A stretch of 64,000 bases of DNA from Duganella callida. GTDB taxonomy: Bacteria > Pseudomonadota > Gammaproteobacteria > Burkholderiales > Burkholderiaceae_D. Shown here one piece after another: positions 17,166 to 26,466 of the stretch. A program made the translations under genes and the position numbers. The notes under the pieces are model-generated. The model was given only the letters and a program-made list of their open reading frames with translations. It did no database searches and was not told the origin of the DNA. The DNA lies in contig NZ_SPVG01000191.1 of NCBI RefSeq assembly GCF_004614165.1, positions 25,167 to 89,166 of the forward strand. The letters run 5' to 3'. The number at the start of each line of letters is the position of its first letter. The stretch's first letter is position 1.

Positions 17166-17954
17166 TCAGGCGGGGCTCAGGCACGCCTCCAGGGTCAGTT
17201 CCAGCAGCGGGAAGTGACCCGTTTCCACCTTGCAGAACTCCGCCTGCGGGAAAATCACCTCCCAGATCTTGCGATCCTGTTCGGCATCGATCATCGGATC
17301 GTAGGCGCCGAACAGCACCGACACCGGGCCTTCGAACGGGCTGCGCAGCGGCGTATGGTCGCGCACCGAGAAATCATCCGACGTCGCCACCGAGGTCGGT
17401 CCATCGAACGCGCCCGGCTGCTGGATCAGTTCCGCGAACGAACGCGCCGCATCCGGACCGGCGTTGGGGCCGAAATACAGCGCCGTCACATCCGGCAGCA
17501 GCGACAAGGCGCCGAATACGTCCCAGAAGCGCGGACGGCCCGGATCTTCCTCGTACATGGCCAACGCCATGGCCAGCTTGCCCGCATGCTCATGATCGGT
17601 GTGCACACGGAAGGCGCGGCGCGCCAGGCGCAGGGCGGCCTGCTCCGGGTTGAAGGTCGGCGCCAGCAGCACGATATTTTTGACCAGTTCCGGCACGGTG
17701 CGCGCCAGATGCACCGCCAGGTGGGCGCCGAACGAGCTGGCCATCACCGTCAGCGGCGCGCCGGCCTGCCCGGCCACGCGGCGGAACTCGGTCACGGTGG
17801 AATTCAGCAGGTCCAGATACGGCCCCTCGGCGCACGGCCGGATCACCGGCTGGTGCCACCAGTGCACATGCGTCGCTTCCGGATAACGCGCGCGCTCGAA
17901 GACCGGACCCAGCCCCGGACCGCCGTGCAGATAAAAAACCGATGGTGCAGCCAT
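17166..17954 (-). CDS. Alpha/beta hydrolase
   Basis: A 262-residue alpha/beta-hydrolase-fold protein without signal peptide. Visible: the oxyanion-region HGGPGLGP near the N-terminus, nucleophile elbow VMASSFGAHLA (Ser in A-S-S-F-G), the acid segment VLFGAYDPMID and the catalytic His in GHFPLLEL. Substrate is unknown. It converges on the MFS transporter gene with a 15-bp gap; the gap and gene end hold a GC-rich stem (AGCCCC/GGGGCT) that might terminate both. It is divergent from the M24 peptidase gene. Confidence 0.75.
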   Translation of the reverse strand: MAAPSVFYLHGGPGLGPVFERARYPEATHVHWWHQPVIRPCAEGPYLDLLNSTVTEFRRVAGQAGAPLTVMASSFGAHLAVHLARTVPELVKNIVLLAPTFNPEQAALRLARRAFRVHTDHEHAGKLAMALAMYEEDPGRPRFWDVFGALSLLPDVTALYFGPNAGPDAARSFAELIQQPGAFDGPTSVATSDDFSVRDHTPLRSPFEGPVSVLFGAYDPMIDAEQDRKIWEVIFPQAEFCKVETGHFPLLELTLEACLSPA

Positions 17955-17996
17955 GTTCTCTCCTCAAAATGTAGCGGCTATTATAAATATTGTTGG

Positions 17997-18025
17997 TTGA
18001 CATTGCCTAAATCCCGCCGCAAGAT
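17997..18025 (+). promoter_or_regulatory. Promoter of the M24 peptidase gene, possibly leaderless
   Basis: TTGACA (17997-18002), 17 bp and CAAGAT (18020-18025). The predicted start point falls at or next to the ATG at 18032 and no Shine-Dalgarno is present, so a leaderless transcript is possible. On the other strand TATAAT (17980-17985) may serve the hydrolase gene. Confidence 0.4.
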
Positions 18026-18031
18026 TTACGG

Positions 18032-19336
18032 ATGAAAAAATTCCTCTTTGCCATGTCTCTGCTGCTGGCTGCAGCGTCCCAGGCCCAGGTCTTGTCGGTG
18101 CGCGACCAGGCCACCGTCGTCAATGAACTGCTGGCGGACCGCTTCGAGCACTTGCTGCCGGCCGCCATGGAGCAGACCGGCATCGACATGTGGGTGGTGG
18201 TGGCACGCGAGTACAACGAAGACCCGGTGCTGAAGACCATGCTGCCGGCCGAATGGCTGAACGCCCGCCGCCGCACCATCCTGGTGTTTTACCGCGACGG
18301 CAAGAGCGGCAAGGTGGAACGCCTGGCCGTGGCGCGCTACAACGTCGGCAAGAGCATCACCGCCGCCTGGGACATGAAAAAATTCCCCGACCAGTGGGCC
18401 GCGCTGGTGGACATCATCAAGCAACGCAACCCGGTCAAGATCGCGCTGAACACCTCGGCCAACTTCGGCCACGCGGACGGCATCGACCATACCGAATACA
18501 CCGAACTGCTGGCCGCGCTGCCGGCCGACTACAAGCGCCGCGTGGTGTCGGCCGAGCCGCTGGCCGTGCGCTGGCTGGAGACCCGTACCGAAAGGGAAAT
18601 GCAGATCTACCCGCAACTGGTCAACGCCACCCACAAGATCATCGAGGAAGGCTTTTCCGAGCGCGTGATCACCCCCGGCATCACCACCGCCGACGACGTG
18701 GTGTGGTGGTTCCGCCAGAAGATCCGCGATCTCGGTTATGACACCTGGTTCCATCCGTCGGTGGAGATCCAGCGCCAGGGCAAGGGCCTGGCCAATCCCG
18801 ACATCATCATCCCCGGCGACCTGCTGCACGTGGACATCGGCATCACCTATTTGCGTCTGAACACCGACATCCAGCAGCACGCCTACGTACTGAAGCCGGG
18901 CGAGACGGCCGCGCCGAAAGCGCTGGTGCAAGCCTTTGCCAACGCCAACCGCGTGCAGGACATCCTGCTGTCGCAGTTTCAGCAAGGCCGCAGCGGCAAC
19001 CAGATGTTGGCGGCCGCGCTCAGGCAGGCCACGGCGGAAAACCTGCAGCCGACCATCTACACGCATCCGATCGGCTACCACGGCCATGCGGCCGGGCCGG
19101 CCATCGGCATGTGGGACATGCAGGGCGGCGTGCCCGGCACCGGCGATGAACAGCTGCGCTACCGCACCGCCTACTCGATCGAGCTGAACGCGGCCACCGC
19201 GATTCCTGGCTATCAGGAGCCGGTGCGCATCATGCTGGAAGAGGATGCCTATTTCGATGAAAGCGGCATCCGCTACATCAACGGCCGGCAAAAAGAGCTG
19301 CTGCTCCTGCCACGGCGCGCGCCAAACGTTGAATAG
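18032..19336 (+). CDS. Exported M24-family metallopeptidase (Xaa-Pro aminopeptidase-like)
   Basis: A 434-residue secreted dinuclear-metal peptidase of the creatinase/aminopeptidase P family. Signal peptide MKKFLFAMSLLLAAASQA, then an N-terminal creatinase-like domain (to about residue 190) and the pita-bread domain. The five metal ligands are all visible: Asp in LLHVDIGI, Asp in LNTDIQQHAY, His in GYHGHAAGP, Glu in SIELNAAT and Glu in MLEEDAYF. It probably degrades peptides in the periplasm; the substrate is unknown. Single gene between a divergent hydrolase and a separately translated phasin gene 119 bp downstream. Confidence 0.85.
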   Translation: MKKFLFAMSLLLAAASQAQVLSVRDQATVVNELLADRFEHLLPAAMEQTGIDMWVVVAREYNEDPVLKTMLPAEWLNARRRTILVFYRDGKSGKVERLAVARYNVGKSITAAWDMKKFPDQWAALVDIIKQRNPVKIALNTSANFGHADGIDHTEYTELLAALPADYKRRVVSAEPLAVRWLETRTEREMQIYPQLVNATHKIIEEGFSERVITPGITTADDVVWWFRQKIRDLGYDTWFHPSVEIQRQGKGLANPDIIIPGDLLHVDIGITYLRLNTDIQQHAYVLKPGETAAPKALVQAFANANRVQDILLSQFQQGRSGNQMLAAALRQATAENLQPTIYTHPIGYHGHAAGPAIGMWDMQGGVPGTGDEQLRYRTAYSIELNAATAIPGYQEPVRIMLEEDAYFDESGIRYINGRQKELLLLPRRAPNVE

Positions 19337-19455
19337 GAAAAACAAATAGTTCCTGCAAGCTCGGGAGTGCCATATCGCGGCGACATTTGCGATGATAGTG
19401 GTGGACGTCAGGTTCCAAAACGTCCCCTCTTCCAACCCCGACCAGGAGCAAACTT

Positions 19456-19947
19456 ATGAACTCGTTTGTGGAAACGCTGTCCCCGGCAGCGCGCAATCAT
19501 GCGGAAGCCCGCATCGATTACTACACCGACCTGACCCAGGCGGTGCTGCACTCCCTGCGCCAGCTGACCGAGGCCAATGTGCAGTTCAGCCGCGAATGGC
19601 TGGACGATTCCACCAGCGCCCTGCGCACCGCGCTGCTGACGCCGCCATCCGAACGCACCGCCGACGCCGCACCGAAGGCGGCCGAGGCGACGCTGCACAA
19701 GCTGCAGGCTTACCATCAGAAGCTGGCGCAGGTGGCCAGCGAATTCCAGAATGAGCTGACCAAGGTGGCCCAGGAGCGCGTGCCGCAGACCGCGCGCACC
19801 GCGGGCGAGCTGGCCGATGCCGGCCGGCAGGCCGCCAGCCAGCATCTGACCGAGGAAAGCAACCGCTTCGCCAACCTCGCCAGCCAGAACAACGCGATGC
19901 CGCAAGCGGCGTCGATGCAGAGCGCGCCCGAAGGCAACCAGGGCTAA
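19456..19947 (+). CDS. Phasin family protein
   Basis: A 163-residue, mostly helical, Ala/Gln/Glu-rich protein of the phasin family, which coats polyhydroxyalkanoate granules. The conserved block DLTQAVLHSLRQLTEANVQFSREWLDDSTSALRTAL and the amphipathic helix HKLQAYHQKLAQVASEFQNELTKV are typical (length limits prevent quoting more). An AGGAG site lies 7 nt before the ATG. It suggests the organism stores polyhydroxybutyrate. The gene converges on an SDR gene with a 4-bp gap. Confidence 0.8.
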   Translation: MNSFVETLSPAARNHAEARIDYYTDLTQAVLHSLRQLTEANVQFSREWLDDSTSALRTALLTPPSERTADAAPKAAEATLHKLQAYHQKLAQVASEFQNELTKVAQERVPQTARTAGELADAGRQAASQHLTEESNRFANLASQNNAMPQAASMQSAPEGNQG

Positions 19948-19951
19948 GCCA

Positions 19952-20947
19952 TCACGGACCGCCGTTGCCGCCGACGGCGCCGTACACCTGGCCGGTGGCA
20001 TAGCTGGATTCGTTCGACGCCAGCAGCACATAGACCGCCGCCAGCTCGGCCGGCTGGCCTGGCCGCTTCATCGGCGTATCCTCGCCAAACTTGGGCAGCT
20101 TGTCGGCCGGCTGCCCGCCCGTCACCTGTAGCGGCGTCCAGAACGGCCCGGGCGCCACCGCGTTCACCCGTATCCCTTTCGGCGCCAACTGCTTGGCCAG
20201 GCCCTTGGTGAAAATCATGATCGCGCCCTTGGTGGCCGCGTAATCGATGATGTTTTCGCCGGGATTGTAGGCGTTGACCGAGGACGTGTTGATGATCGTC
20301 GAACCCGGCTTCATCAGCGGGATGGCCGCCTTGGTGATCCAGAACATCGCATACACATTGGTCTTGAAGGTCTCGTCGAACTGCTCGGTCGAGATGTCCA
20401 GGATGGAATCGCGCGAGAACTGGCGCGCGGCATTGTTGACCAGGATATCGAGCCCGCCCAGTTGCTGCACGGCGTCGGCCACCAGCTTCTTGCAGAACGC
20501 CTCGTCCTTGATATCGCCCGGAATCGTCACCGCCTTGCGGCCCTCGGCACGTATCAGCTCGGCCACTTCGCGCGCATCGGGTTCTTCCGCCGGCAGGTAA
20601 TTGATCGCCACATCGGCGCCCTCGCGCGCATAGGCGATGGCGGCGGCGCGGCCGATGCCGGAATCGCCGCCCGTGATCAGCGCCTTGCGGCCCTTCAGAC
20701 GGCCGGAGCCCTTGTAGCTGGTTTCGCCGTGGTCGGGGCGCGGCGACATCTTGCTGGTCAGGCCCGGCCAGGGCTGCTGCTGCTTGGGAAACGGCGGCTT
20801 GGGATAGGCCGTGGTGGGATCTTTCGGCGGCTGATCGGGCTTGCCCTCGCTGCCCTGCTGCGCGCCGGCCGGCGCCATCGCCGCACCGAGCACGCCGGTG
20901 GCGGCGGCGCCGACCAGCAGGCGGCGCGAATGATTGAATGTATCCAT
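19952..20947 (-). CDS. Tat-signal SDR-family oxidoreductase (YghA-like)
   Basis: A 331-residue short-chain dehydrogenase with an unusual exported N-terminus. The ATG at 20945-20947 has AAAGGA 8 nt upstream and yields a twin-arginine-like signal ([22 protein letters not shown]); the longer in-frame start at 21001 lacks these features. A Pro/Lys-rich linker leads to the SDR core: cofactor motif [14 protein letters not shown] (NAG-like motif), catalytic Ser in INTSSVNAY, and YAATKGA (Tyr-x3-Lys). The domain resembles E. coli YghA and other stress-linked SDRs. Substrate unknown. Confidence 0.82.
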   Translation of the reverse strand: MDTFNHSRRLLVGAAATGVLGAAMAPAGAQQGSEGKPDQPPKDPTTAYPKPPFPKQQQPWPGLTSKMSPRPDHGETSYKGSGRLKGRKALITGGDSGIGRAAAIAYAREGADVAINYLPAEEPDAREVAELIRAEGRKAVTIPGDIKDEAFCKKLVADAVQQLGGLDILVNNAARQFSRDSILDISTEQFDETFKTNVYAMFWITKAAIPLMKPGSTIINTSSVNAYNPGENIIDYAATKGAIMIFTKGLAKQLAPKGIRVNAVAPGPFWTPLQVTGGQPADKLPKFGEDTPMKRPGQPAELAAVYVLLASNESSYATGQVYGAVGGNGGP

Positions 20948-21019
20948 GGATGGTCCTTTCCTGAGGAAGAACGGCCATGATTCCAACATCCGCCGCCGCA
21001 CACTGTGCGCCAGTACGCT

Positions 21020-21682
21020 TTACAGGAAACGCTCCGGAATATCTTTCGCGAACGGATACATCGAAAAATACGGCTTGGCCTCGTCCAGCACCTGCTTGAC
21101 CGACGGCCGCGTCACCAGCCGTTCGAAATAGCTCTGCAGGTGATGGTATTCCTCCGGAAACGGCAGCAGCGTATGGGCGTAGAACAGCGCGGGCGCGGCG
21201 GCGCAGTCGGCCAGGCTGAACGCTTCACCGCACATCCAGCTGCGTGTGGCCATGCGCCTCTCGATCATCTTGTAGGCCGTCTTCAGCTTGGTGCGCTCCT
21301 TGGTCTGGTCGCACATCATGCCGGTCAGATGGGCGTTGACGATGGTCTGCATCGGCTCCTGCACATAATTGTCGAAGAAGCGGTCCCACAGGCGCACGTC
21401 CAGCGCGTCGTCGCGGTTTTGCGGGATCATCAGCTGGGCGCCGGGGTGGTGCTGGTCGAGGTACTCGATGATGATCGACGTTTCCGGCACGTCGCGCAGC
21501 GGCGTGTGGTCGCGCAGCACCGGGAATTTGCACAGCGGCCAGATCGATTCCAGCTCGGCGCGGTCGGCTTCCTCGCCGAGATTGATGATGCGCTTTTCAA
21601 ACTGGGTGCCGTTCTCATACAGCGCGATCAGTACCTTGTGACAGAACGAGGCCAGCGGGTGGTAATACAAAGTCAGCGACAT
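21020..21682 (-). CDS. Glutathione S-transferase family protein
   Basis: A 220-residue cytosolic GST. N-terminal thioredoxin-like domain begins LTLYYHPLASFCHKVLIALYENG, with the cis-Pro/Ser region VPETSIIIEYLDQHHPG; the C-terminal helical domain carries MEPMQTIV and the GEAFSLADCAAAPAL motif (N-capping Asp). It lies 72 bp upstream of the SDR gene on the same strand and is divergent from the MipA gene. No specific role can be read. Confidence 0.85.
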   Translation of the reverse strand: MSLTLYYHPLASFCHKVLIALYENGTQFEKRIINLGEEADRAELESIWPLCKFPVLRDHTPLRDVPETSIIIEYLDQHHPGAQLMIPQNRDDALDVRLWDRFFDNYVQEPMQTIVNAHLTGMMCDQTKERTKLKTAYKMIERRMATRSWMCGEAFSLADCAAAPALFYAHTLLPFPEEYHHLQSYFERLVTRPSVKQVLDEAKPYFSMYPFAKDIPERFL

Positions 21683-21845
21683 AGGCAGCTCCAGAGTGCG
21701 CGGCAGCGCCGCGTGATACCAAAGATTCCAGCAAATGATACTTCAGACACGCCGATAGCGTTACATCATATTTATTGGGAAACTTCCCGCCGTCCAGAGC
21801 CGGGCACAAGGCGCCGGCGGACCTTCAGAACGGGAAAATACCACC

Positions 21846-22607
21846 ATGCGCTACGCCATCCTCCTGACCATCGTCTCCATCTGTGCTTTCCACAACAAGA
21901 GCTTTGCCGAAGACCGCTTCTCCGCCGGCGGCGGGCTGGCCTACGTGCCCGAATACGCGGGCGCCGACAAAAGCCGTTTCGTCCCGCTGCCCTTCCTCGA
22001 ACGCACCTGGGACAACGGCGTATTTGCCAGCACGCGCCGCGGCATCGGCTGGGGCACCGTCGCCGACGGCGTCAGCCTGAGCGCCGCCCTCAGCTATGAC
22101 GGCGGCCGCGAAGACCACAAGAAAAGCTACTTCTCCGGCTCCGACGCACTCAAAGGCATGGGCAAGATCGAAGGCGCGGCGCAGGCGGTGCTGAGCGCCG
22201 GCTACCAGCTCGGCGATGTCGGCCTCAGCTTCAGCACCAACCAGAACCTCAGCCACCGCGAATATGGCGCCACCTACACGCTGGGTGGGTCGATGTCCCT
22301 GTACGCCGGTGCCGCCGACCAGCTGGGGCTGGGCGTGTCGGCGCAATATGGCGACCGCAAGCACGCGCAGACCTGGTTTGGCGTAACCGCCGAGCAGAGC
22401 GCGCGCTCGGGCTACCGCCAGCACACGGCCGGTGCCGGCTTCGAAACGGTCACGGCCGGCCTGAACTGGATGCATACGCTGGATCGCAACTGGTCGGTAC
22501 TGACCATGGTCGGCGTCACCCGCCTGAGCGGCGACGCCGCCGACAGCCCGCTCACCAAGCGCAAGACCACGCCGATGGTCGTCACCGGCATCAGCTACAA
22601 GTTCTAA
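21846..22607 (+). CDS. MipA/OmpV-family outer-membrane protein
   Basis: A 253-residue beta-barrel of the MipA/OmpV family. Signal peptide MRYAILLTIVSICAFHNKSFA is followed by the family start FSAGGGLAYVPEYAGADKSRF and alternating hydrophobic strands; it ends in a C-terminal aromatic (VTGISYKF), as barrel proteins do. In E. coli MipA scaffolds MltA and PBP1B, but most homologues are of unknown function. Monocistronic, with a 163-bp divergent region to the GST gene. Confidence 0.85.
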   Translation: MRYAILLTIVSICAFHNKSFAEDRFSAGGGLAYVPEYAGADKSRFVPLPFLERTWDNGVFASTRRGIGWGTVADGVSLSAALSYDGGREDHKKSYFSGSDALKGMGKIEGAAQAVLSAGYQLGDVGLSFSTNQNLSHREYGATYTLGGSMSLYAGAADQLGLGVSAQYGDRKHAQTWFGVTAEQSARSGYRQHTAGAGFETVTAGLNWMHTLDRNWSVLTMVGVTRLSGDAADSPLTKRKTTPMVVTGISYKF

Positions 22608-22647
22608 AGGCGGATCTGGTGCCTTGCGGTATCATTGACCAAAACTC

Positions 22648-23520
22648 ATGATTGATGCAATGCCGCTCTATTTTTCCGCTTTTCTTTTCCTGGCGCTTGC
22701 GCTGGTGTCGGTCTGGGCCTCGCCATTACGGCTGGGTCGGCGCGATGTGCCGCTGTGGCTGCTGTTGCTGGTCATGGCGATGGCCTGGGGCCTGGTCGGC
22801 GGCGTGGTGCAGCCGGCCGCCATCGCCGCGCTGGCGGTGCTGATCGCAACCGCCTACGGCACGGCGACGGCACAGGCCGCGCCGGCGCGTCTGGCGCTGG
22901 GCCTGCTGACCGCCGTGCTGGCGCTGGCGCTGGCCATGCACAAGCTGCCCGGCTTCCATAATCCCGTGCTGATCGATAAGGCTGTGATTTCGGCCGGCGG
23001 CGCGCCGTTCACCCTGTACGCCAACTTCGACAAGGGTACGGTGGGCTTGGTGCTGCTGGCCTTGCTGTCGCGGCGGGTGCGCTCGTGGACCGAACTGGGC
23101 CAGGTGCTGCTCCGGACGCTGCCGGTGCTGCTGGCCACCATCGTCGTCACGCTGGGACTGGCACTGGCGGTGGGGGCGGTGCACATCGACCTCAAATTGC
23201 CGGCGCAGACTGCCACATTTTTGATGGCCAACCTGCTGTTCACGGTGGTCGCCGAGGAAGCGTTTTTCCGCGGTTTCCTGCAGGCGCGGCTGGCGGCGGC
23301 GCTGACGCGCTTCGCCTGGGGGCCCTGGCTGGCCGCGCTGGTGTCGGCCCTGTTGTTTGGCGCGGTCCACCTCGGCGGCGGGCTGGCGTATGGCATACTG
23401 GCCAGTATCGCCGGCCTCGGCTACGCGATCGCCTACCTGCGTGCGCAGCGCATCGAGGCGGCGATCGCCGTCCACATCGCGTTGAACGCGGTGCATTTCA
23501 TCGCTTTTAGTTACCCGTAA
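22648..23520 (+). CDS. CPBP (CAAX/Abi-type) intramembrane metalloprotease
   Basis: A 290-residue polytopic membrane protein with about eight helices. The C-terminal CPBP/Rce1-type domain has the three expected motifs: EEAFFRGFLQARL (EExxxR), FGAVHLGGG (His) and HIALNAVHFIAF (His with Asn). The first 150 residues are hydrophobic and poorly conserved. Substrate unknown; family members process prenyl proteins, peptides or have scaffold roles. It ends 9 bp before the GTG of the AI-2E-type permease, so the two are probably cotranscribed. Confidence 0.85.
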   Translation: MIDAMPLYFSAFLFLALALVSVWASPLRLGRRDVPLWLLLLVMAMAWGLVGGVVQPAAIAALAVLIATAYGTATAQAAPARLALGLLTAVLALALAMHKLPGFHNPVLIDKAVISAGGAPFTLYANFDKGTVGLVLLALLSRRVRSWTELGQVLLRTLPVLLATIVVTLGLALAVGAVHIDLKLPAQTATFLMANLLFTVVAEEAFFRGFLQARLAAALTRFAWGPWLAALVSALLFGAVHLGGGLAYGILASIAGLGYAIAYLRAQRIEAAIAVHIALNAVHFIAFSYP

Positions 23521-23529
23521 GGAAACACG

Positions 23530-25398
23530 GTGTCAGATACGCTTGCGTCCCGCACTTTACCGGGGGCCGTTGCCGGCCTCGTCGGCACCGCCACGGTGCT
23601 CGCCCTGCTCTATTTCGGCCGCGATGTGCTGATCCCGATCACCCTGGCGTTCATTCTCAGCTTTTTGCTGGCGCCTTTCGTGCGCGCGCTGCGCCACCTG
23701 GGACTCGGTCCGACCACATCGGTCTGCGCCAGCGTGCTGGTGGTGACGGTGTCGCTGGTGGCGATCGGCGCCGTGCTGGTGCAGCAGGTCGGCATGATGG
23801 GTGCCAGCCTGCCCAAGTACCAGGACACCATCGCCGCCAAGATCGAGATATTGAACGAGCTGACGCGCGGCACCATCGGCAGCCTGGGCGGTCCGGCCGG
23901 CGACCTGATCGACCACTTCACGCAGGAAAATGGCGCGGCGCCGCAACCGGTCCAGCTGGCCGATGGCACGGCGCGCATGCCGGTGCTGGTGGAAATCCAC
24001 GAGCCGGCGCTGAAGCCATTCCAGCTGCTGGCCAAGGTGGCGGCGTCGGTCTGGCCGCCGCTGGAAACGGCCGGCATCGTGTTCGTGGTGCTGATCTTCG
24101 TGCTGCTCGAACATGAATCGCTGCGCGACCGCTTCATCCGCCTGGCCGGCGGCGGCGATTTGCGCGCGACCACACTGGCGGTCAACGATGCCGGTGAGCG
24201 GCTGTCGCGCTTCTTCATTTCGCAGTTTCTGGTGAACATCGCCACCGGCCTGGCGATCTGGCTGGGCCTGGCTTTGCTGGGCGTCGGCCAGGCGCCGCTG
24301 TGGGGCGCGATGACGGCCGTGCTGCGCTTCATACCCTACGTCGGCGTGTGGATGGCGGCGGTCTGCGCGACGGTGCTGGCGGCGGCGGTCGATCCGGGCT
24401 GGTCGCTGGCGCTGATGACGCTGGGCCTGTTCCTGGCGGTGGAAATCATCGTCGCCCAGACCATCGAACCCAAGTTGTACGGCCATACCACCGGCCTGTC
24501 GCCGCTGTCGGTGGTGGTGTCGGCGATCTTCTGGAGCTGGATCTGGGGCCCGGTCGGGCTCGTGCTGTCGACGCCGCTGACGCTGTGCCTGGTGGTGGCG
24601 GGACGCTACATCCGCGCGCTGAAGGTCCTGGAAATCATGTTCGGCGAACTGCCGGCGCTGACCATGCCGCAAAACTTCTACCAGCGCGCGCTGTCGGGCG
24701 ACGCGCACGAAATCGTCACCAGCGCCAAGCGCTATATGCAGCACAAATCGCTGGCCGAATACTGCGATGGCGTGCTGCTGCCGGCCCTGCACCTGGCGAA
24801 CTTCGACCTGAAAGACGCGGCCATCACCGCCGATGAGGAAGAAAAGGTCACGTCCTCCATCATTGCCGTGATCGAAGCCCTGAGCGGCAACCCGAAATGG
24901 TGGAAGAAGCGCAAGCGCAGCACCGTGCTGACCGGCGGCGGCATCGGCCGCGAGTTGCGCGAGAGCCGCATTTCCGACACCGGCAAATACCAGGGCTCCT
25001 TCGATGTGCCGGCCGGCAGCGTGGTGCTGAGCGTGCCGCTGGGTTCGCAATCGGCCGAACTGGCGACCGAAATCCTGGTGCGCATCCTGCGCGAGCAAAA
25101 AATCGACGCGCGCAGCCGCACCATGGACGAGCTGGCGGAACCGCCGCCACCGGGCGCCAGCCCGGAGCTGGTCTCGATCGTCTGCCTGGTCAGCGTCGAT
25201 CCGCTGAACGACTGCGACAAAATGAGCGCCGCGCTGGAAAAAATGCGCGCGCGCCTGCCGCACTGCAAGCAATTCGCGCTGCTGCTGCCGAGCCCGTTCG
25301 AAAACCCCGACCTGAAAACCTGCGTCTTCCCGCTGGCCGACCACGTCTCGCGCTCCTACGACGACATCCTGCACGCCTGCCAGCTGACAATGAAATAA
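23530..25398 (+). CDS. AI-2E family transporter (PerM/TqsA-like) with long C-terminal extension
   Basis: A 622-residue membrane protein. Residues 1-350 are the AI-2E/PerM module: two early helices, a soluble segment, and the helical block containing LVNIATGLAIWLGLALLG, PLWGAMTAVLRFIPYVG and IEPKLYGHTTGLSPL. The remaining 270 residues are soluble, starting GRYIRALKVLEIMFGELPAL, and continue with a domain rich in charged residues; typical family members are about 350-400 residues. Starts with GTG after AAGGAAA. Function may be efflux or ion antiport; autoinducer transport is not implied. Confidence 0.82.
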   Translation: MSDTLASRTLPGAVAGLVGTATVLALLYFGRDVLIPITLAFILSFLLAPFVRALRHLGLGPTTSVCASVLVVTVSLVAIGAVLVQQVGMMGASLPKYQDTIAAKIEILNELTRGTIGSLGGPAGDLIDHFTQENGAAPQPVQLADGTARMPVLVEIHEPALKPFQLLAKVAASVWPPLETAGIVFVVLIFVLLEHESLRDRFIRLAGGGDLRATTLAVNDAGERLSRFFISQFLVNIATGLAIWLGLALLGVGQAPLWGAMTAVLRFIPYVGVWMAAVCATVLAAAVDPGWSLALMTLGLFLAVEIIVAQTIEPKLYGHTTGLSPLSVVVSAIFWSWIWGPVGLVLSTPLTLCLVVAGRYIRALKVLEIMFGELPALTMPQNFYQRALSGDAHEIVTSAKRYMQHKSLAEYCDGVLLPALHLANFDLKDAAITADEEEKVTSSIIAVIEALSGNPKWWKKRKRSTVLTGGGIGRELRESRISDTGKYQGSFDVPAGSVVLSVPLGSQSAELATEILVRILREQKIDARSRTMDELAEPPPPGASPELVSIVCLVSVDPLNDCDKMSAALEKMRARLPHCKQFALLLPSPFENPDLKTCVFPLADHVSRSYDDILHACQLTMK

Positions 25399-25401
25399 AA
25401 T

Positions 25402-25487
25402 CGGGGTCAGGTCTTTCATTGCGTCACGATCTCAACCGTAGCGCACGCTACGGTTGAGATCGTGACGCAATGAAAGACCTGACCCCG
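25402..25487. repeat. Perfect 42-bp inverted repeat (REP/MITE-like hairpin, GGGGTC-ended)
   Basis: Two identical 42-bp arms (25402-25443 and 25446-25487) are separated by only 2 bp. The ends read CGGGGTCAGGTC and GACCTGACCCCG. The element starts 3 bp after the stop of the permease gene and stops 15 bp before acyP. Its termini resemble those of the element at 49927-49962. Elements of this design are typical of REP sequences moved by TnpA-REP (RAYT) enzymes; no such gene is in the window. Confidence 0.85.
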
Positions 25488-25502
25488 GAATAAGGAGTTG
25501 AG

Positions 25503-25772
25503 ATGGCGCAAAGATTGGTGGTGACTGGTCTGGTGCAGGGCGTGGGCTACCGCGCGTCGTTCGAACGGCAGGCGCTGAGGTTGGGTTTGCGCGGCTGGGT
25601 ACGCAACCGGCGCGATGGCTCGGTGGAGGCTACCGTGGAGGGTGCGGCGCCGGCGCTGGAGGAGATTGTCGCCTGGGCGCGCAAGGGGCCGCCTTCGGCG
25701 CGCGTGGATCATGTCGCCGTGGAGGAGGCGGACAACGACGCCAGCGATTTCAGGGTGTTGCCGACGTTGTGA
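25503..25772 (+). CDS. acyP: Acylphosphatase
   Basis: An 89-residue enzyme hydrolysing carboxyl-phosphate bonds (for example acetyl phosphate or carbamoyl phosphate). The signature is intact: [15 protein letters not shown] with the catalytic Arg, and [13 protein letters not shown] with the catalytic Asn. AAGGAG is 5 nt from the ATG and lies just outside the 42-bp inverted repeat. The hairpin would separate its translation signal from the upstream permease transcript. Confidence 0.93.
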   Translation: MAQRLVVTGLVQGVGYRASFERQALRLGLRGWVRNRRDGSVEATVEGAAPALEEIVAWARKGPPSARVDHVAVEEADNDASDFRVLPTL

Positions 25773-25878
25773 ACCGCCGCAAGCGGCCGCCGTCAAAAGC
25801 TCTAGGTTAGCCCGCGAACAGAAGTTCCCGCCAGACGCCGTAAGCTTCGCTTATCAAACCACTACAAGGGGAGCAACC

Positions 25879-26157
25879 ATGGAATCTGAACACGCCATCG
25901 CCGTCAGCCAGCTGATCAACCACGGCGACCGCAACCAGCGCGCGGAAATCGTCAACCAACTGCTCAACAACGTCAGCCCCGAGATGCTGACCTCGCTGGC
26001 GGGCAGCATCGGCGAATTCCTCAGCCCCGGCGGCAAGCCCTTCGTCACCGCCGATCAGGCCGAGCAGATCACGCCGGCCCAGCTCGAGGAAATCGCCGCC
26101 ACGGCCGAGCAGCATCAACCCGGCATCGTCGACCAGCTGTTCGCCCCGCTGAGCTAG
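25879..26157 (+). CDS. Small hypothetical protein, 92 residues
   Basis: An acidic, soluble, mainly helical protein beginning MESEHAIAVSQLINHGDRN and ending IVDQLFAPLS. I do not recognise the family. ATG at 25879 follows GGGGAG at a good distance; longer frames upstream lack a start signal. Its end is 6 bp before the DUF3597 gene, so both are probably translated from one message. Confidence 0.6.
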   Translation: MESEHAIAVSQLINHGDRNQRAEIVNQLLNNVSPEMLTSLAGSIGEFLSPGGKPFVTADQAEQITPAQLEEIAATAEQHQPGIVDQLFAPLS

Positions 26158-26163
26158 ACGGTC

Positions 26164-26466
26164 ATGGACACGCTGAGCCGTATTTTCCACCAGATTTTTC
26201 TTCCGGGACAATCTGAAGTGGATGTCGCCGCCGTGCTGAATGCCCGCCAGCAAGGCGTGCTGTTGAACTGGCGTGCCTCGATCGTCGATCTGCTGCAGTT
26301 GCTGGGGCTGGACAGCAGCCCGCAGGCACGCCAGCAGCTGGCGCAGGAACTGCACTATGCGGGCGATCCCGGCCGTCCGGCGCTGATGAACGCCTGGCTG
26401 CACCGCCAGGTGATGAACAAGCTGGCGCAGAACGGCGGCAAGGTGCCGCCCGATCTGAAGGATTAG
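26164..26466 (+). CDS. DUF3597 family protein
   Basis: A 100-residue protein matching DUF3597: an N-terminal helix MDTLSRIFHQIFLPG, VDVAAVLNARQ, then the conserved NWRASIVDLLQLLGLDSS, ARQQLAQEL and MNAWLHRQVMNKLAQNGGKVP blocks. The family is found in soil bacteria as a LysM-associated or stand-alone helical protein of unknown role. Its stop overlaps the end of convergent phoR by 4 nt. Confidence 0.85.
   Translation: MDTLSRIFHQIFLPGQSEVDVAAVLNARQQGVLLNWRASIVDLLQLLGLDSSPQARQQLAQELHYAGDPGRPALMNAWLHRQVMNKLAQNGGKVPPDLKD

Noticed and set aside
25402-25487. Rho-independent terminator
   Set aside because: The stem is far too long and has no T-tract on either side; a mobile-repeat origin fits better, although it may still block transcription.
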